Shown: positions 26,665-35,680, counted from the first letter of the stretch. The stretch: 64,000 nucleotides of DNA from Niabella yanshanensis (GCF_034424215.1 NZ_CP139960.1:1860001-1924000); one strand, 5' to 3'. Notes: generated by a model not told the origin, from the letters alone. Program-made: numbers and translations.

Positions 26665-27540
26665 ATGAATCTAATACCCATTCCAACGGTTGAAACTATT
26701 TCTACCGGCGACTTTAAAACGAACTATTACAACACCAATCAACCGCTGATCATTAAGAGACTTGCCAGGCAATGGCCCGCTTATAACAAATGGAACTGGG
26801 ATTATTTTATTGATATTGTAGGGGAAAAAGAAGTGGGCGTATACAATAACGTAAAGAGCGATTCTTACACACCCATCAACACAGCGGATGCCTACATGAA
26901 ATTTGGCGAATACCTGCAGATGGTAAAAAAAGGACCTGTTGACCTGCGCATTTTTTTGTTCAATATATTTCAGCATGCGCCACAAATTGTACAGGATTTT
27001 ACCTGGCCGGATGAATACATGAAAGGTTTTGTGAAGAGATTCCCTATGTTATTTGTCGGCGGGCAAGGCGCTATTACGCATATGCATTTTGATATTGACC
27101 TCAGCCATATTTTGCATACGCAGTTTGCTGGACGCAAACGGGTGTTATTATTTCCTTTTGAAGAACAGCATAAGCTATACCGGAAACCCTGGGAAGTATT
27201 GAGCCTGGCCAATTATGCGAATTATAATGAGCAATTTGACTACGAGAATTTCCCTGCCGTAAAACTGGCTAAAGGTTTTGAAGCGGTACTGGAGCATGGA
27301 GATACTTTATTTATGCCTGCAGGATACTGGCATCATATGGAATATATCGATGCAGGTTTTGCCATGAGCCTCCGGGCCCTGCAAAGCAGCCTGGGCGGTA
27401 AGCTCAATGGTGTATGGAATCTTTTTGGTATGCGCAATATCGACACCCTGATGAAAAAAACTGCTCCCAAATGGTGGTACGACCGTAAGAAGGAGAAGCT
27501 ATACCAATATGCGGCTAAGGAACTGGCCGCAGCTAAATAA
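26665..27540 (+). CDS. cupin-like JmjC domain protein, putative Fe(II)/2-oxoglutarate oxygenase
   Basis: The 291-residue product fits the cupin_8/JmjC hydroxylase family, relatives of which hydroxylate protein or RNA residues. The opening (FKTNYYNTNQPLIIKRLARQWPAYNKWNWDYF) is typical. The metal triad is visible as His-x-Asp in THMHFDIDLSH and a distal His in LFMPAGYWHHMEY, with HTQFAGRKRVLLFP between. Substrate unknown. It stands alone after ribE, which ends 171 nt upstream. Confidence 0.88.
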   Translation: MNLIPIPTVETISTGDFKTNYYNTNQPLIIKRLARQWPAYNKWNWDYFIDIVGEKEVGVYNNVKSDSYTPINTADAYMKFGEYLQMVKKGPVDLRIFLFNIFQHAPQIVQDFTWPDEYMKGFVKRFPMLFVGGQGAITHMHFDIDLSHILHTQFAGRKRVLLFPFEEQHKLYRKPWEVLSLANYANYNEQFDYENFPAVKLAKGFEAVLEHGDTLFMPAGYWHHMEYIDAGFAMSLRALQSSLGGKLNGVWNLFGMRNIDTLMKKTAPKWWYDRKKEKLYQYAAKELAAAK

Positions 27541-27597
27541 TCATCACGTTTTTAAATATAGTGTAAAGGTTCATTCAGCCTGTCACTTTTGACCTGA

Positions 27598-28143
27598 TTA
27601 TGTTTTAAACCCGATGAGATTACAGGGACGGGGACGCATTTTTTCTTCCATAATTTCTTTGATCAGCTCGAAAATAGTTTCGATTTCGCCATCATGCATT
27701 TTTACATCATGGCCAATACCAATAAGTTTGCGATCTAATTGTTCAGGCTTTAATAAAATATCCTGATTAGTCATTAGCGCTTCCCTCAACCGAACGAAAA
27801 TGTCGATAATCTGTAAGCTAACTTCTATAGCTTTCTTACTTTTCAACACATTGGCCAACATCAATACACCATGCTCTGTAAAAGCGTTAGGCAATGAGCC
27901 GCCCAAAATCTGCCTGGATGGTATCGCATTTTGCGACACCATCAATTCCACTTCTTCTTCAGTGAGTTTGAATGCGAAATTTTCAGGGAAGCGATCGGTA
28001 TTACGTTTCACCTGCTCATTTAGTCTTCTCGTTTCCACTCCATACATTTCAGCCAGATCCCGGTCTATCATCACTTTTTGATTTCTGATCTGTAATATTT
28101 TTGATAACAGGAGATCGTCGGTTATCAACATTTCGGTTTTCAT
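27598..28143 (-). CDS. ORF6N domain protein (phage antirepressor-like)
   Basis: The 181-residue product has the ORF6N/KilA-type DNA-binding-like domain in residues 8-95 (KILQIRNQKVMIDRDLAEMYGVETRRLNEQVKRN...FPENFAFKLTEEE...NAFTEHGVLMLANVLKSKKA), followed by a helical tail. Such genes are common as phage antirepressor relatives and as stray chromosomal genes in Bacteroidota. No phage genes surround it. It is divergent from the unknown gene at 28304, and the two share a 160-nt control region. Confidence 0.9.
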   Translation of the reverse strand: MKTEMLITDDLLLSKILQIRNQKVMIDRDLAEMYGVETRRLNEQVKRNTDRFPENFAFKLTEEEVELMVSQNAIPSRQILGGSLPNAFTEHGVLMLANVLKSKKAIEVSLQIIDIFVRLREALMTNQDILLKPEQLDRKLIGIGHDVKMHDGEIETIFELIKEIMEEKMRPRPCNLIGFKT

Positions 28144-28270
28144 ATGGTTATTCGTTTATTTACAAAGTTGTTAGCTACCTTAAATTTACTAATCTTTCTA
28201 CATTTTCTGAAATTTCCAGGCGATCAAGGGGTACACGTAGCATTTCAGCATGTCTCCGCCAAAAATGCAT

Positions 28271-28278
28271 TACTTTCG
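28271..28278 (+). promoter_or_regulatory. -7 promoter-like element for the unknown gene at 28304
   Basis: TACTTTCG (one mismatch from TAnnTTTG) 25 nt before ATG 28304. It overlaps the longer reading frame beginning at 28250, which argues for the downstream start. Confidence 0.45.
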
Positions 28279-28303
28279 CGGCCTTAGAAAAGAGGATATT
28301 GCA

Positions 28304-29284
28304 ATGAGCGAACCTAACGTACAAGTATATACAGGCAGTAATTGCATCGAAGTACAATACTATTTCGAAGAAGAAACGCATTTAATGGATGCGTTGGTTC
28401 AAAATAAATGTGAATATGAATTACTGGCATTGATCAAAGAAGTAGCAGCGCGCTTCCGGCTGAGCATTCACATAGAAACGGCGCCGTTGGCCGAAAAAGG
28501 ATTCAGATGGCGGTTTAAAGTAGCTTTAAAAAAAGATAACAAAACCGGGCCTGTCGCTATTACCATTGCTACCGCTGTTTTGGTAGCAATGATCGCTAAT
28601 CCACTAGCTACTTCAGGGAGCGAAGAGGCGAGACAGCTCATCGATCATTTAGTTGCCACACCCGAATTTGAACAGTTTTCCGACGAAAAAACGAAAGCAT
28701 TGGTGGAGAAAAGGGTACAGCAAATGGTAGCCAGCTGTAGTAACCTGGATGCCAGCAATGTATTGAAAAAACGCCGCTCCAATTTTTTTGAACTCCTGAA
28801 AAAATATCCCAGGATCAACAAAGTACAACTAACAGCTTTAGACGAGCAACGGTCTAAAATAACCCAGGAAAAAACGATCACCCGGCAGCGATTTGAGCAA
28901 CAGATATTAACCTCGGATGTACTGGAGCCCGAAGAAATTGACCATGTAGATATAGAAATTGTATCTCCCGTACTTAAAAAAAGTAATTACAAATGGGTGG
29001 GCGTTTACAATGGAAAAGCCCGTTCATTCACCATGCTCTCAAAAGAATTTAAAAAACTGGTTCAATCCGGTAAAGTGGAGTTCAAGAATGGCACCATCAT
29101 TAATTGTCAGATATCCATCCATAAAAAGATCAATAGCGAGGGCACAGAACGGATTACAGGAATGACCATTGACCGGGTAAACCAGTACTATGAGAACGAC
29201 AAACCGGTAGAAACAAACGAAGGTAAAAAACAAAAGAAACAGCCGGAACAAGGGCCTACCCAACAATTAGCGCTGTTCATGTAA
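28304..29284 (+). CDS. protein of unknown function with a C-terminal clamp-binding-like motif
   Basis: From ATG 28304 the product has 326 residues. Residues 1-75 form a compact alpha/beta segment (VQVYTGSNCIEVQYYFEEE...ALIKEVAARFRLSIHIETAPLAE). A hydrophobic stretch follows (GPVAITIATAVLVAMIANPL), possibly one membrane or amphipathic helix. Then come a charged helical region, a small beta-rich domain (YKWVGVYNGKARSFTMLSKEFKKLVQ...IINCQISIHKKI), and a polar tail ending QQLALFM. QLALF (321-325) resembles the beta-sliding-clamp pentapeptide QL[SD]LF. I do not recognise the family. A start 18 codons upstream (28250) is possible but overlaps the promoter element. Confidence 0.72.
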   Translation: MSEPNVQVYTGSNCIEVQYYFEEETHLMDALVQNKCEYELLALIKEVAARFRLSIHIETAPLAEKGFRWRFKVALKKDNKTGPVAITIATAVLVAMIANPLATSGSEEARQLIDHLVATPEFEQFSDEKTKALVEKRVQQMVASCSNLDASNVLKKRRSNFFELLKKYPRINKVQLTALDEQRSKITQEKTITRQRFEQQILTSDVLEPEEIDHVDIEIVSPVLKKSNYKWVGVYNGKARSFTMLSKEFKKLVQSGKVEFKNGTIINCQISIHKKINSEGTERITGMTIDRVNQYYENDKPVETNEGKKQKKQPEQGPTQQLALFM

Positions 29285-29330
29285 CCATTGCATCAATCAG
29301 GGTAACCGTTCTTCTTTAAAGTTAATTTTA

Positions 29331-30068
29331 TTATTGGGAGTCATCATTCCATATCTGCCAGCTTAATTCTGCCTGGCCTACCAGCATCTCGTATCCGTTT
29401 TTTATGGCAGCGCCCCGCTCCTCCCCTTTTTGAAGAAACAGGGTTTTAGCAGGATTATATACGAGATCGTATAAGTAGTTATCTGCAGTCAGATATTCAT
29501 AGGGTATATCGGGAGCCGTATCTACTTTAGGAAAACTACCTAAAGGTGTAGAGTTGATAATAAGTGAATATTCCTGCACGATGGCCTTACTAAGTTCATC
29601 ATAAGTAAAACCGGCGCCTTTGCTACGTGATACATATGCATACTCAATTCCAAGGCTACGCAACACATATAGCACGGCTTTGGCGGCGCCACCTGTACCC
29701 AATATCAGCGCTTTCTTATGGCCGGATTTAAGTTGAGGCAACAAAGATTGCTTAAAAGCGGGTGCATCGGTGTTGAAGCCGGTTAAATGACCGTTGGTTA
29801 TTTTGATACAATTACAGGCGCCAATCTCTCCCGCCTCTTCATTTAAACCCGATAAAAAAGGCAACACCTGCTCTTTATAAGGAATGGTCACATTCAGACC
29901 TTTCAGATTGGGTTGTGCGGCCAGCAAGTCCTTTAGCAAGGAAATATTTTCAAGAGGAAATAATTCGTATGCCGTATCAGCTATTCCTTCCTGTTCAAAT
30001 TTTTGGGTAAAGTATTTTTTTGAAAAGGACTGTGCCAACGGCATACCGATAAGCCCGTACAAATTCAT
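29331..30068 (-). CDS. aroE: shikimate dehydrogenase
   Basis: AroE reduces 3-dehydroshikimate with NADPH in aromatic amino acid synthesis. The 245-residue product is slightly short but complete: substrate loop YGLIGMPLAQSFSKKYF, catalytic Lys in NVTIPYKEQVLPF, Asp in GFNTDAPAF, Rossmann loop ILGTGGAAKAVLYVL, INSTPLGSFP and YDLVYNP. Its ATG overlaps the comA stop by one base (TGATG), so the two are translationally coupled. Confidence 0.94.
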   Translation of the reverse strand: MNLYGLIGMPLAQSFSKKYFTQKFEQEGIADTAYELFPLENISLLKDLLAAQPNLKGLNVTIPYKEQVLPFLSGLNEEAGEIGACNCIKITNGHLTGFNTDAPAFKQSLLPQLKSGHKKALILGTGGAAKAVLYVLRSLGIEYAYVSRSKGAGFTYDELSKAIVQEYSLIINSTPLGSFPKVDTAPDIPYEYLTADNYLYDLVYNPAKTLFLQKGEERGAAIKNGYEMLVGQAELSWQIWNDDSQ

Positions 30069-30841
30069 CAGGCTGAAGTTTTCTTGTTCAGGTATAAATC
30101 GAAAGTATCGCCACGAAGTCCAATACGCATAGCTTCCAGCGCTATTACTTCATTGGGAGGTATATTACCGAGGTTTACATTGCATCCGATCAGTTCCAGG
30201 AAATAAAGTTGCTGTGCTTTCTGAGGCGCTTCCCATACAATTTTTTCTGCGGGTATCTGCGTTAGTATCTCTTGTACAAGACCCTCACGAACTTCCCCGC
30301 TGCCACGATAAATACCGACATTTCCTGCTTCCCTCGCTTCGGCTATCACATAAGAAGAACCCGCTTCCAGTTCGGCACGCATCAATTCAATCCATTTATA
30401 AGGAGGTATGATATGGGTGGCATCCTTGCTGCCTACTTCACTTAGCACTGTACCATGCTTAGTAAGTTTTTCTATATAGCCACATTTTTCTGCATGCGGT
30501 ATTTCTATTGATCCGTCACTCACTTCCATATAATCAATGCCGAAAGACTTGCAGGTATCTATATAATCCTGTATCTGGTTACGCACCAGGTAGGCTTCAA
30601 ATAAAGTACCACCAAAGTAAACGGCCATGCCATGCGACTTATATAAAGCGATCTTCTCTTCGAGTCGGGGTGTAACTACGGCGGTGCCAAAACCCAGCTT
30701 CACAATATCTACATGCGGTTGTGATACATCCATAAAGTTTTTAGCTTCTTCAAGACTAAGGCCTTTATCCATCACCATTGTAAGACCAGCGGTTCGAGGT
30801 TGTTGATTCCTTTCTGGTAGTTGAGTCAGATTAAACTTCAT
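30068..30841 (-). CDS. comA: phosphosulfolactate synthase family protein
   Basis: ComA adds sulfite to phosphoenolpyruvate to give (R)-phosphosulfolactate, the first step of coenzyme M synthesis in methanogens and of sulfolactate formation in some bacteria. The 257-residue TIM-barrel product shows GLTMVMDKGLSLEEAKNF, DIVKLGFGTAVV, VYFGGTLFEAYLV, DYMEVSDGSIEIP, LSEVGSKDA, VIAEAREAGNVGIY and VNLGNIPPNEVIALEAMRIGLRGDTF. The coenzyme M partners (comB, comC) are not nearby, so the end product in this organism is unknown. It is upstream of and coupled to aroE. A TACATTTG element lies at 30867-30874. Confidence 0.9.
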   Translation of the reverse strand: MKFNLTQLPERNQQPRTAGLTMVMDKGLSLEEAKNFMDVSQPHVDIVKLGFGTAVVTPRLEEKIALYKSHGMAVYFGGTLFEAYLVRNQIQDYIDTCKSFGIDYMEVSDGSIEIPHAEKCGYIEKLTKHGTVLSEVGSKDATHIIPPYKWIELMRAELEAGSSYVIAEAREAGNVGIYRGSGEVREGLVQEILTQIPAEKIVWEAPQKAQQLYFLELIGCNVNLGNIPPNEVIALEAMRIGLRGDTFDLYLNKKTSA

Positions 30842-30866
30842 TCCCTAATTCAAATTAGTGTAGCGG

Positions 30867-30874
30867 CAAATGTA
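30867..30874 (-). promoter_or_regulatory. -7 promoter element for comA-aroE
   Basis: Minus-strand TACATTTG fits TAnnTTTG exactly, 26 nt before the comA ATG. A TTG is present upstream but at 12 nt spacing only. Confidence 0.5.
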
Positions 30875-30956
30875 TTATATATTGTTCAATAATAGGAAAG
30901 ATAATGAGGCATATCAAAATATAGCCTATTTATAAAATAAGGGATACCATTAATAA

Positions 30957-32387
30957 TTATTTATTGCTTTTGCGTTTTTTATATTTCAAAATCAAATCTG
31001 CTACCTGCTGATGCTGAAGCATGGAGGGATTGATCTGTATAATTTTCTTCAATTGAGCCGGTGCCTCTGTCAGCGCTTCCTCCAGGTGCAGCAAGGCTTC
31101 TTTTCTTTTTCCCATTACAAAGTACAACAGCGCTTTATAATAAGTAAATACAGGCTTATTTTTGGTCATCATTACTGCATTATCCAACTGCTTTAAAGCT
31201 TCTTCGTAATACCCGGCATCATACAGGCACTTAATAAGCGCTTCCCAACCTATAGCCGATTTTGGCTTCAGTCTAACTACATTGGTAAAGTACTGAATTG
31301 CTTCTTTTGTAAAACCCAGCTGCATCTTACATTCGCCCATCAGAATATTGTACTCCGCCTTATTGCGTTTTAACTTCAAAGCGGTATCGAGCTGTTTTAT
31401 GCAAAGCTCATATTTTTCCTCTTTGTAATAAGTAAAAGCCATTTTGTAAGCCAGGTACCCTACTTCAGGATTTAAATGCGAAGCCTTGCGATAGTAGAAC
31501 CGGGCCTGGGCATAATTTTTCATTTTCTCATAACAGTAACCAATAGCCTCATAAATTACATCTTCGGGTTTGGAAAGCTCTAATACTTTTTCGAGGCTTT
31601 CTATGGCATCCTTATACTTCCTAAGGCGTATATAAGCGTCGCCGATATTACGATATGCGTAATCCATTTTCTCGTCAATAACCAATGCATATTGATACGC
31701 ATCTATTGCTTTCTCGTATAATTTAATACCCTGAAAAGCAGCACCCAGGTTGAACCAGGCCAATTCATTATAAGGGTACTCGTCAATTATCCTCCTGTGA
31801 ATCTCAATGCTTTCCGCATTACGCCCCGTATAATCGGTCCAAAAACAGATCTTGTAAAGCGCCTCCTCATTGTCAGGTTCCTGCTGCAAAATCTCCTTTA
31901 AACAATCAAATACCTTGTCAAAATCCTCGTAATCGTCATACACGTCTGCCAGTTCAAACAACAGTTCCACCCTATCTTCCCCCTCAAAGAGCTCAAGCGC
32001 TTCATTTAACAATGCTACTGCATCCTCCTGCCGATCCAACGCCAGGAACGCTTCGGTCTTTAAAATATAAATATCAATATTGCTGTTATCAAAAATAGCA
32101 GCCTGCTCAAGCAGGGCAAGGGCTTCGTCGTATTGACGCCTGTTTAGCAACAGATCGGCTTTTTTAATTAATAGTGAGGCTGAATAAGGAAACTGCTCTG
32201 TTGCTATTTCTACAGCCTGAAAAGCCTTAATGTATTGCTCCTGCGACTCAAAATACTCAATGATCTTTTCGAAAGCCTCTTCTTCCAGGTAAGAACTACT
32301 TCTGCCCTTTCTTAAATTTTCATACCGTTGCAACAGTTCATCTAACTCCTGGTCCTTTTCTTCGTCGTGTTGGGAAAAATCTCTCAT
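30957..32387 (-). CDS. tetratricopeptide repeat protein
   Basis: The 476-residue cytoplasmic-type protein (no signal peptide) is made of about ten to eleven TPR units. Clear examples are SASLLIKKADLLLNRRQYDEALALLEQA, ELAWFNLGAAFQGIKLYEKAIDAYQYA, DYAYRNIGDAYIRLRKYKDAIESLEKV and EYNILMGECKMQLGFTKEAIQYFTNVV. It begins with an acidic linker and ends in a basic tail (LILKYKKRKSNK). TPR arrays mediate protein interactions; the partner is unknown. Monocistronic. Confidence 0.88.
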   Translation of the reverse strand: MRDFSQHDEEKDQELDELLQRYENLRKGRSSSYLEEEAFEKIIEYFESQEQYIKAFQAVEIATEQFPYSASLLIKKADLLLNRRQYDEALALLEQAAIFDNSNIDIYILKTEAFLALDRQEDAVALLNEALELFEGEDRVELLFELADVYDDYEDFDKVFDCLKEILQQEPDNEEALYKICFWTDYTGRNAESIEIHRRIIDEYPYNELAWFNLGAAFQGIKLYEKAIDAYQYALVIDEKMDYAYRNIGDAYIRLRKYKDAIESLEKVLELSKPEDVIYEAIGYCYEKMKNYAQARFYYRKASHLNPEVGYLAYKMAFTYYKEEKYELCIKQLDTALKLKRNKAEYNILMGECKMQLGFTKEAIQYFTNVVRLKPKSAIGWEALIKCLYDAGYYEEALKQLDNAVMMTKNKPVFTYYKALLYFVMGKRKEALLHLEEALTEAPAQLKKIIQINPSMLQHQQVADLILKYKKRKSNK

Positions 32388-32573
32388 AATAATCTTCTTT
32401 AAATATTAATACTAGCGACCGAACTATTAACAATTACTAATTTATACCAGTTCAACAATTAAACCATAACTAAGTTTTCCTCGCGGTGTGTAAAACTATT
32501 AGGCCCGATATTTGCCTCTTTAACAATTGTTAATAAAATTTTAAAATTTATTACACATTATCATAAAATTTCG

Positions 32574-32581
32574 TATCTTTG
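32574..32581 (+). promoter_or_regulatory. -7 promoter element for the small secreted protein gene
   Basis: TATCTTTG with TTA 20 nt upstream (32551-32553), giving a short leader of about 17 nt to ATG 32604. Confidence 0.55.
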
Positions 32582-32603
32582 TATTGTCTTTAAATCATAC
32601 GTT

Positions 32604-32957
32604 ATGCTAAAGGCCATTTTTTTTAACCTTCTGTTTATCTTTTCCTTATCCGCAGTAGCATTTGCGGAGGGAGAATCAATTGCCGATGATTTCGGTAAAG
32701 AAAAACCCAAAAATTTTTCGTTAGACAATAAATCATCGAAGCAGTTACATTCTTTTTCATTGAGATCTCCCATGTATTTCAAGGGTGAAAACCTCATCAA
32801 TGCAGAATCAACTGTTAATGCAACTTATTCGAATCTGAATATTATCAGCTTTCAAAAAGGGCAGAGCAGCTATTTGCTTCCTTATAAAAAGAAAGCGGTT
32901 CTCAATAAGCTTACTTTTAATCCCAATGAAATATTGCGGAATTATTCAGGTAAATAG
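32604..32957 (+). CDS. small secreted protein, unknown function
   Basis: The 117-residue product starts with a clear signal peptide (MLKAIFFNLLFIFSLSAVAFA), leaving a mature protein of about 96 residues. The mature part is rich in Ser, Asn and Lys (KSSKQLHSFSLRSPMYFKGE...SYLLPYKKKAVLNKLTFNP) and has no cysteine. No family is recognised. Support for expression comes from a good -7 element and a strong terminator immediately downstream. Confidence 0.65.
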   Translation: MLKAIFFNLLFIFSLSAVAFAEGESIADDFGKEKPKNFSLDNKSSKQLHSFSLRSPMYFKGENLINAESTVNATYSNLNIISFQKGQSSYLLPYKKKAVLNKLTFNPNEILRNYSGK

Positions 32958-32975
32958 AAACTTAGTTTGATAAAA

Positions 32976-33005
32976 AAAATCCCGGTGCTACCGGGATTTT
33001 TTTTT
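32976..33005. terminator. bidirectional rho-independent terminator
   Basis: Stem AAAATCCCGG/CCGGGATTTT with a 5-nt loop, A run on the left and T run on the right, between convergent genes. The T run overlaps the stop codon of the minus-strand gene. Confidence 0.88.
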
Positions 33006-33663
33006 ATCTGTTATTCTGCATTTTGAATTCGGTGTAAGACATTCTCCGATATCCGGTTTTAGGAATATCAAATTTAGCGAGGGGCACCGGGGTAAATTCG
33101 ATATTAGAAACCGTAAAGGTTACTTTATCATTTCCCCGGGCAGCATCATACTGCATGGCCAATCCGGGCAACCCCCTGTTAATGCTTTGAAAATTAGCAT
33201 TGGTAGGAATTAAATCCCTGGTAAAATAAACAGTGAAGCTGGTGCCATCCGCCAGTTTCCCGGTCGCTTTCTGACACTGGTAGCCAGCTATTTTCTTAAA
33301 CTCATTTTCGATTTTATAGCTTACCCCTTCGTATCTTTTATTATAAGCTTTCCATTCTGCATTAGAGTAACTAATCAGGAACTTTTTATTCCCATATTCC
33401 CTGATATTGCTGGCAGTCCCATTCTTATCATCATAAATTGTAAACTGAGAGCCAAGCGAACTGATAAAATCAGAACGGCTCATATTGCCCTTAACATAAA
33501 TAATATTAGTGGAGCCGTCCAGCATATCGGCCTTTTTAGGGGTATTATTATCTGTGCTCACCACAATATCGTAATATATGGTAGCTTCAGTCAGCTTCTT
33601 TTGCGCTACCGAAAATTTAGCAGCTAATACAAGAGCCAGTACTGGTAAAAATCGAGTTTTCAT
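33004..33663 (-). CDS. GLPGLI family secreted protein
   Basis: GLPGLI proteins are secreted proteins of Bacteroidota named for a short motif; their role is unknown. From ATG 33663 the product has 219 residues with a signal peptide (MKTRFLPVLALVLAAKFSVAQ), a beta-rich body (ATIYYDIVVSTDN...NIIYVKGNMSRSDFI...QFTIYDDKNG), GYQCQKATGKLADGTSFTVYFTRDL and the family region RGLPGLAMQYD (Ile replaced by Ala). An in-frame ATG six codons upstream is less likely. Confidence 0.82.
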   Translation of the reverse strand: MKTRFLPVLALVLAAKFSVAQKKLTEATIYYDIVVSTDNNTPKKADMLDGSTNIIYVKGNMSRSDFISSLGSQFTIYDDKNGTASNIREYGNKKFLISYSNAEWKAYNKRYEGVSYKIENEFKKIAGYQCQKATGKLADGTSFTVYFTRDLIPTNANFQSINRGLPGLAMQYDAARGNDKVTFTVSNIEFTPVPLAKFDIPKTGYRRMSYTEFKMQNNR

Positions 33664-33717
33664 TTTAGTTGAGTTCAACATGATCTATAGACGCTACAAG
33701 ATAAACAATAAGTTGCT

Positions 33718-33751
33718 TAAAAAAAATCCGGGTTACAAATAACCCGGATTT
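33718..33751 (-). terminator. rho-independent terminator after yidC
   Basis: Minus-strand stem AAATCCGGGTTA/TAACCCGGATTT (12 bp, loop TTTG) followed by eight T, 11 nt beyond the yidC stop. Confidence 0.9.
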
Positions 33752-33762
33752 ACTGCTTTTAA

Positions 33763-35607
33763 TTATTTCTTATTTTGTCTTTGTTGCATTTGCTTCTGCT
33801 GCTCCTGCATTTGCTCCAGCCGCTCCTGCCATTTAGACTTTCCCTTTGGCTTTTTACGATTGGCCTCAATTTTTGCAAGAATTTTATCATGATCGATAAT
33901 ATAGTTCTGGATGATAAACTGCAATACCAGTGTAATTATATTGGATACTGTATAATACCAGGTAAGTGCCGATGGAAGCTTATTAAAGATAAACAACAGG
34001 AATATAGGCATGATATAAGGCATGTACTTCATCATCGGATTGTTCTGATCCGGTGTCATGCTCATACTATATAACGAAATTAACAAGCTGGTTACTACTG
34101 CCGCAATGGTAAATAAACTCAAATGATCTCCTAACAACGGTATGTTAAATCCAAATTTAATAGGTGCATCATACGCGGAAAGGTCATTCGTCCATAAGAA
34201 ATCAACCCCTCTCAAATCTACATTGGCGCTGAAAAAACTATATAAGGCGAAGAAGATAGGGATTTGCAATAAAGCAGGGATACAGCCTCCTAAAGGATTT
34301 ACACCAGCTTCCCTGAACAATTTCATCTGATCCATGCTCATCGCCTGCTGATCATCTCCATGCTTCTCTTTTAGCTTAGCAATTTCCGGTCTTAATGCCT
34401 TCATTTTGGCACCACTTAAATAGCTGCTATAGTTTAACGGGGAGATCAGAAGCCTGATAATAAGCGTAAGCAACGCGATAATAATACCATAGCTGGATAC
34501 AAAACCCTTAAAGAAATTAAAGATCGGGATCACCACAAACTGGTTCAAAGGTCTTACAAAGGCATAAATACCCTGTCCTAAGTTGACAAGCTTGCTCAAC
34601 CCGCCGCCTTCTTTTTTCAGGATATTATAGTCGGAAGGCCCATAAAACAAGCTTAAAGGTACAGTTGCAGTAGCAGCCGGGTTTACAGATACCCGCATAT
34701 TAGCAGTGGACTGAGAAACAATATGGCCGTTACTCTCAGGCATGCTCCATTCCATTTTACCACCCGAAAACTTGTTCTTTGCTATCAGAAAGGTATTGAA
34801 AAAACGTTGTCTCACACCTACCCAGTCTACAGATTTTCCAAACTCAACAATATTCGTTTTCCCGATGGTATGATAGTCAAAGCTACCATCTTCCATGTAA
34901 CCTACCTGAGTGTTTTGCTTTTCAAACTCTATATCAGCTTCCTGCTGGTGTGCCTCGTACTGCCATAAAAGATTAAGATTTCCCTGTGTAAGCAACTGTG
35001 CGGGCTGGGTCAAAGATATATTAAGGTCAATTTTATACGCATCCGGGTAAATGATATACTGGTGGGTAATATAGGTGTTACTTTGAGCACTATCGCCGCC
35101 TCTCAGCTCAAAACTAACCAACTGGGCACCTGAAGGTCCCTGCTCTACTTTACCGTTGCTGAAAAATAAATCAGCGGTTTGTGAGCTCTGATTAGCGGCT
35201 GTGTTAATGGCGTAGCTGATCTTATTAAAATCTGCTGCTGCCAACCTGACCGGTTGCTGCGTCTCGGCATTTTTAAAGTTTTTAAGCTCTACATATTTAG
35301 GCTGCCCACCTTTGTTGGTAAAAGCTACTTTAAACACATTGTTTTCTGCAAAAACCAGTTGCTCCTGCCCACTGGCAGCTTGTTGAAACATCCCTGCCCG
35401 TGTAACATTAAGCTGAGAATCAGCTTTTAAGGCGTTTAAACGCAAGGCTGCAGAATCTACTTTAGGCTGCATGGCCTTTGCTATAGAATCTTGCCTGGCC
35501 TGCTCTGCACGGGCAGCAGTCTGCTGTTTTGAATTGTAAACAAAATAAAAGATAAAAAGCACCGCCAACAGAGAAAAACCGATGACGGTATTACGATCAA
35601 ACTTCAT
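33763..35607 (-). CDS. yidC: membrane protein insertase YidC
   Basis: YidC inserts and folds inner-membrane proteins alone or with SecYEG. From ATG 35607 the product has 614 residues: an N-terminal signal-anchor helix (TVIGFSLLAVLFIFYFVYNS), a large periplasmic beta domain (about 60-350), and the conserved five-helix core (FFKGFVSSYGIIIALLTLIIRLLISPLNYSS, the cytoplasmic coiled hairpin LRPEIAKLKEKHGDD, NPLGGCIPALLQIPIFFALY). The tail is Lys/Gln-rich. The frame runs 19 codons further upstream to 35664, but the promoter at 35652-35680 excludes that start. Confidence 0.96.
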   Translation of the reverse strand: MKFDRNTVIGFSLLAVLFIFYFVYNSKQQTAARAEQARQDSIAKAMQPKVDSAALRLNALKADSQLNVTRAGMFQQAASGQEQLVFAENNVFKVAFTNKGGQPKYVELKNFKNAETQQPVRLAAADFNKISYAINTAANQSSQTADLFFSNGKVEQGPSGAQLVSFELRGGDSAQSNTYITHQYIIYPDAYKIDLNISLTQPAQLLTQGNLNLLWQYEAHQQEADIEFEKQNTQVGYMEDGSFDYHTIGKTNIVEFGKSVDWVGVRQRFFNTFLIAKNKFSGGKMEWSMPESNGHIVSQSTANMRVSVNPAATATVPLSLFYGPSDYNILKKEGGGLSKLVNLGQGIYAFVRPLNQFVVIPIFNFFKGFVSSYGIIIALLTLIIRLLISPLNYSSYLSGAKMKALRPEIAKLKEKHGDDQQAMSMDQMKLFREAGVNPLGGCIPALLQIPIFFALYSFFSANVDLRGVDFLWTNDLSAYDAPIKFGFNIPLLGDHLSLFTIAAVVTSLLISLYSMSMTPDQNNPMMKYMPYIMPIFLLFIFNKLPSALTWYYTVSNIITLVLQFIIQNYIIDHDKILAKIEANRKKPKGKSKWQERLEQMQEQQKQMQQRQNKK

Positions 35608-35651
35608 TATGAGCTGTAATTTTTTGTCCGAAGAACCCCTTCGGGAAGGCG

Positions 35652-35680
35652 CAAAGATAAGCATTGTGAAACAGGATCAA
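35652..35680 (-). promoter_or_regulatory. promoter of yidC
   Basis: Minus-strand TTG (35680-35678), 18 nt, TATCTTTG (35659-35652), about 45 nt before the chosen ATG. Confidence 0.65.

Noticed and set aside
27598-28143. ORF6N gene as a sign of a prophage
   Set aside because: No integrase, terminase, capsid or tail gene is near; ORF6N genes are often isolated in Bacteroidota genomes.
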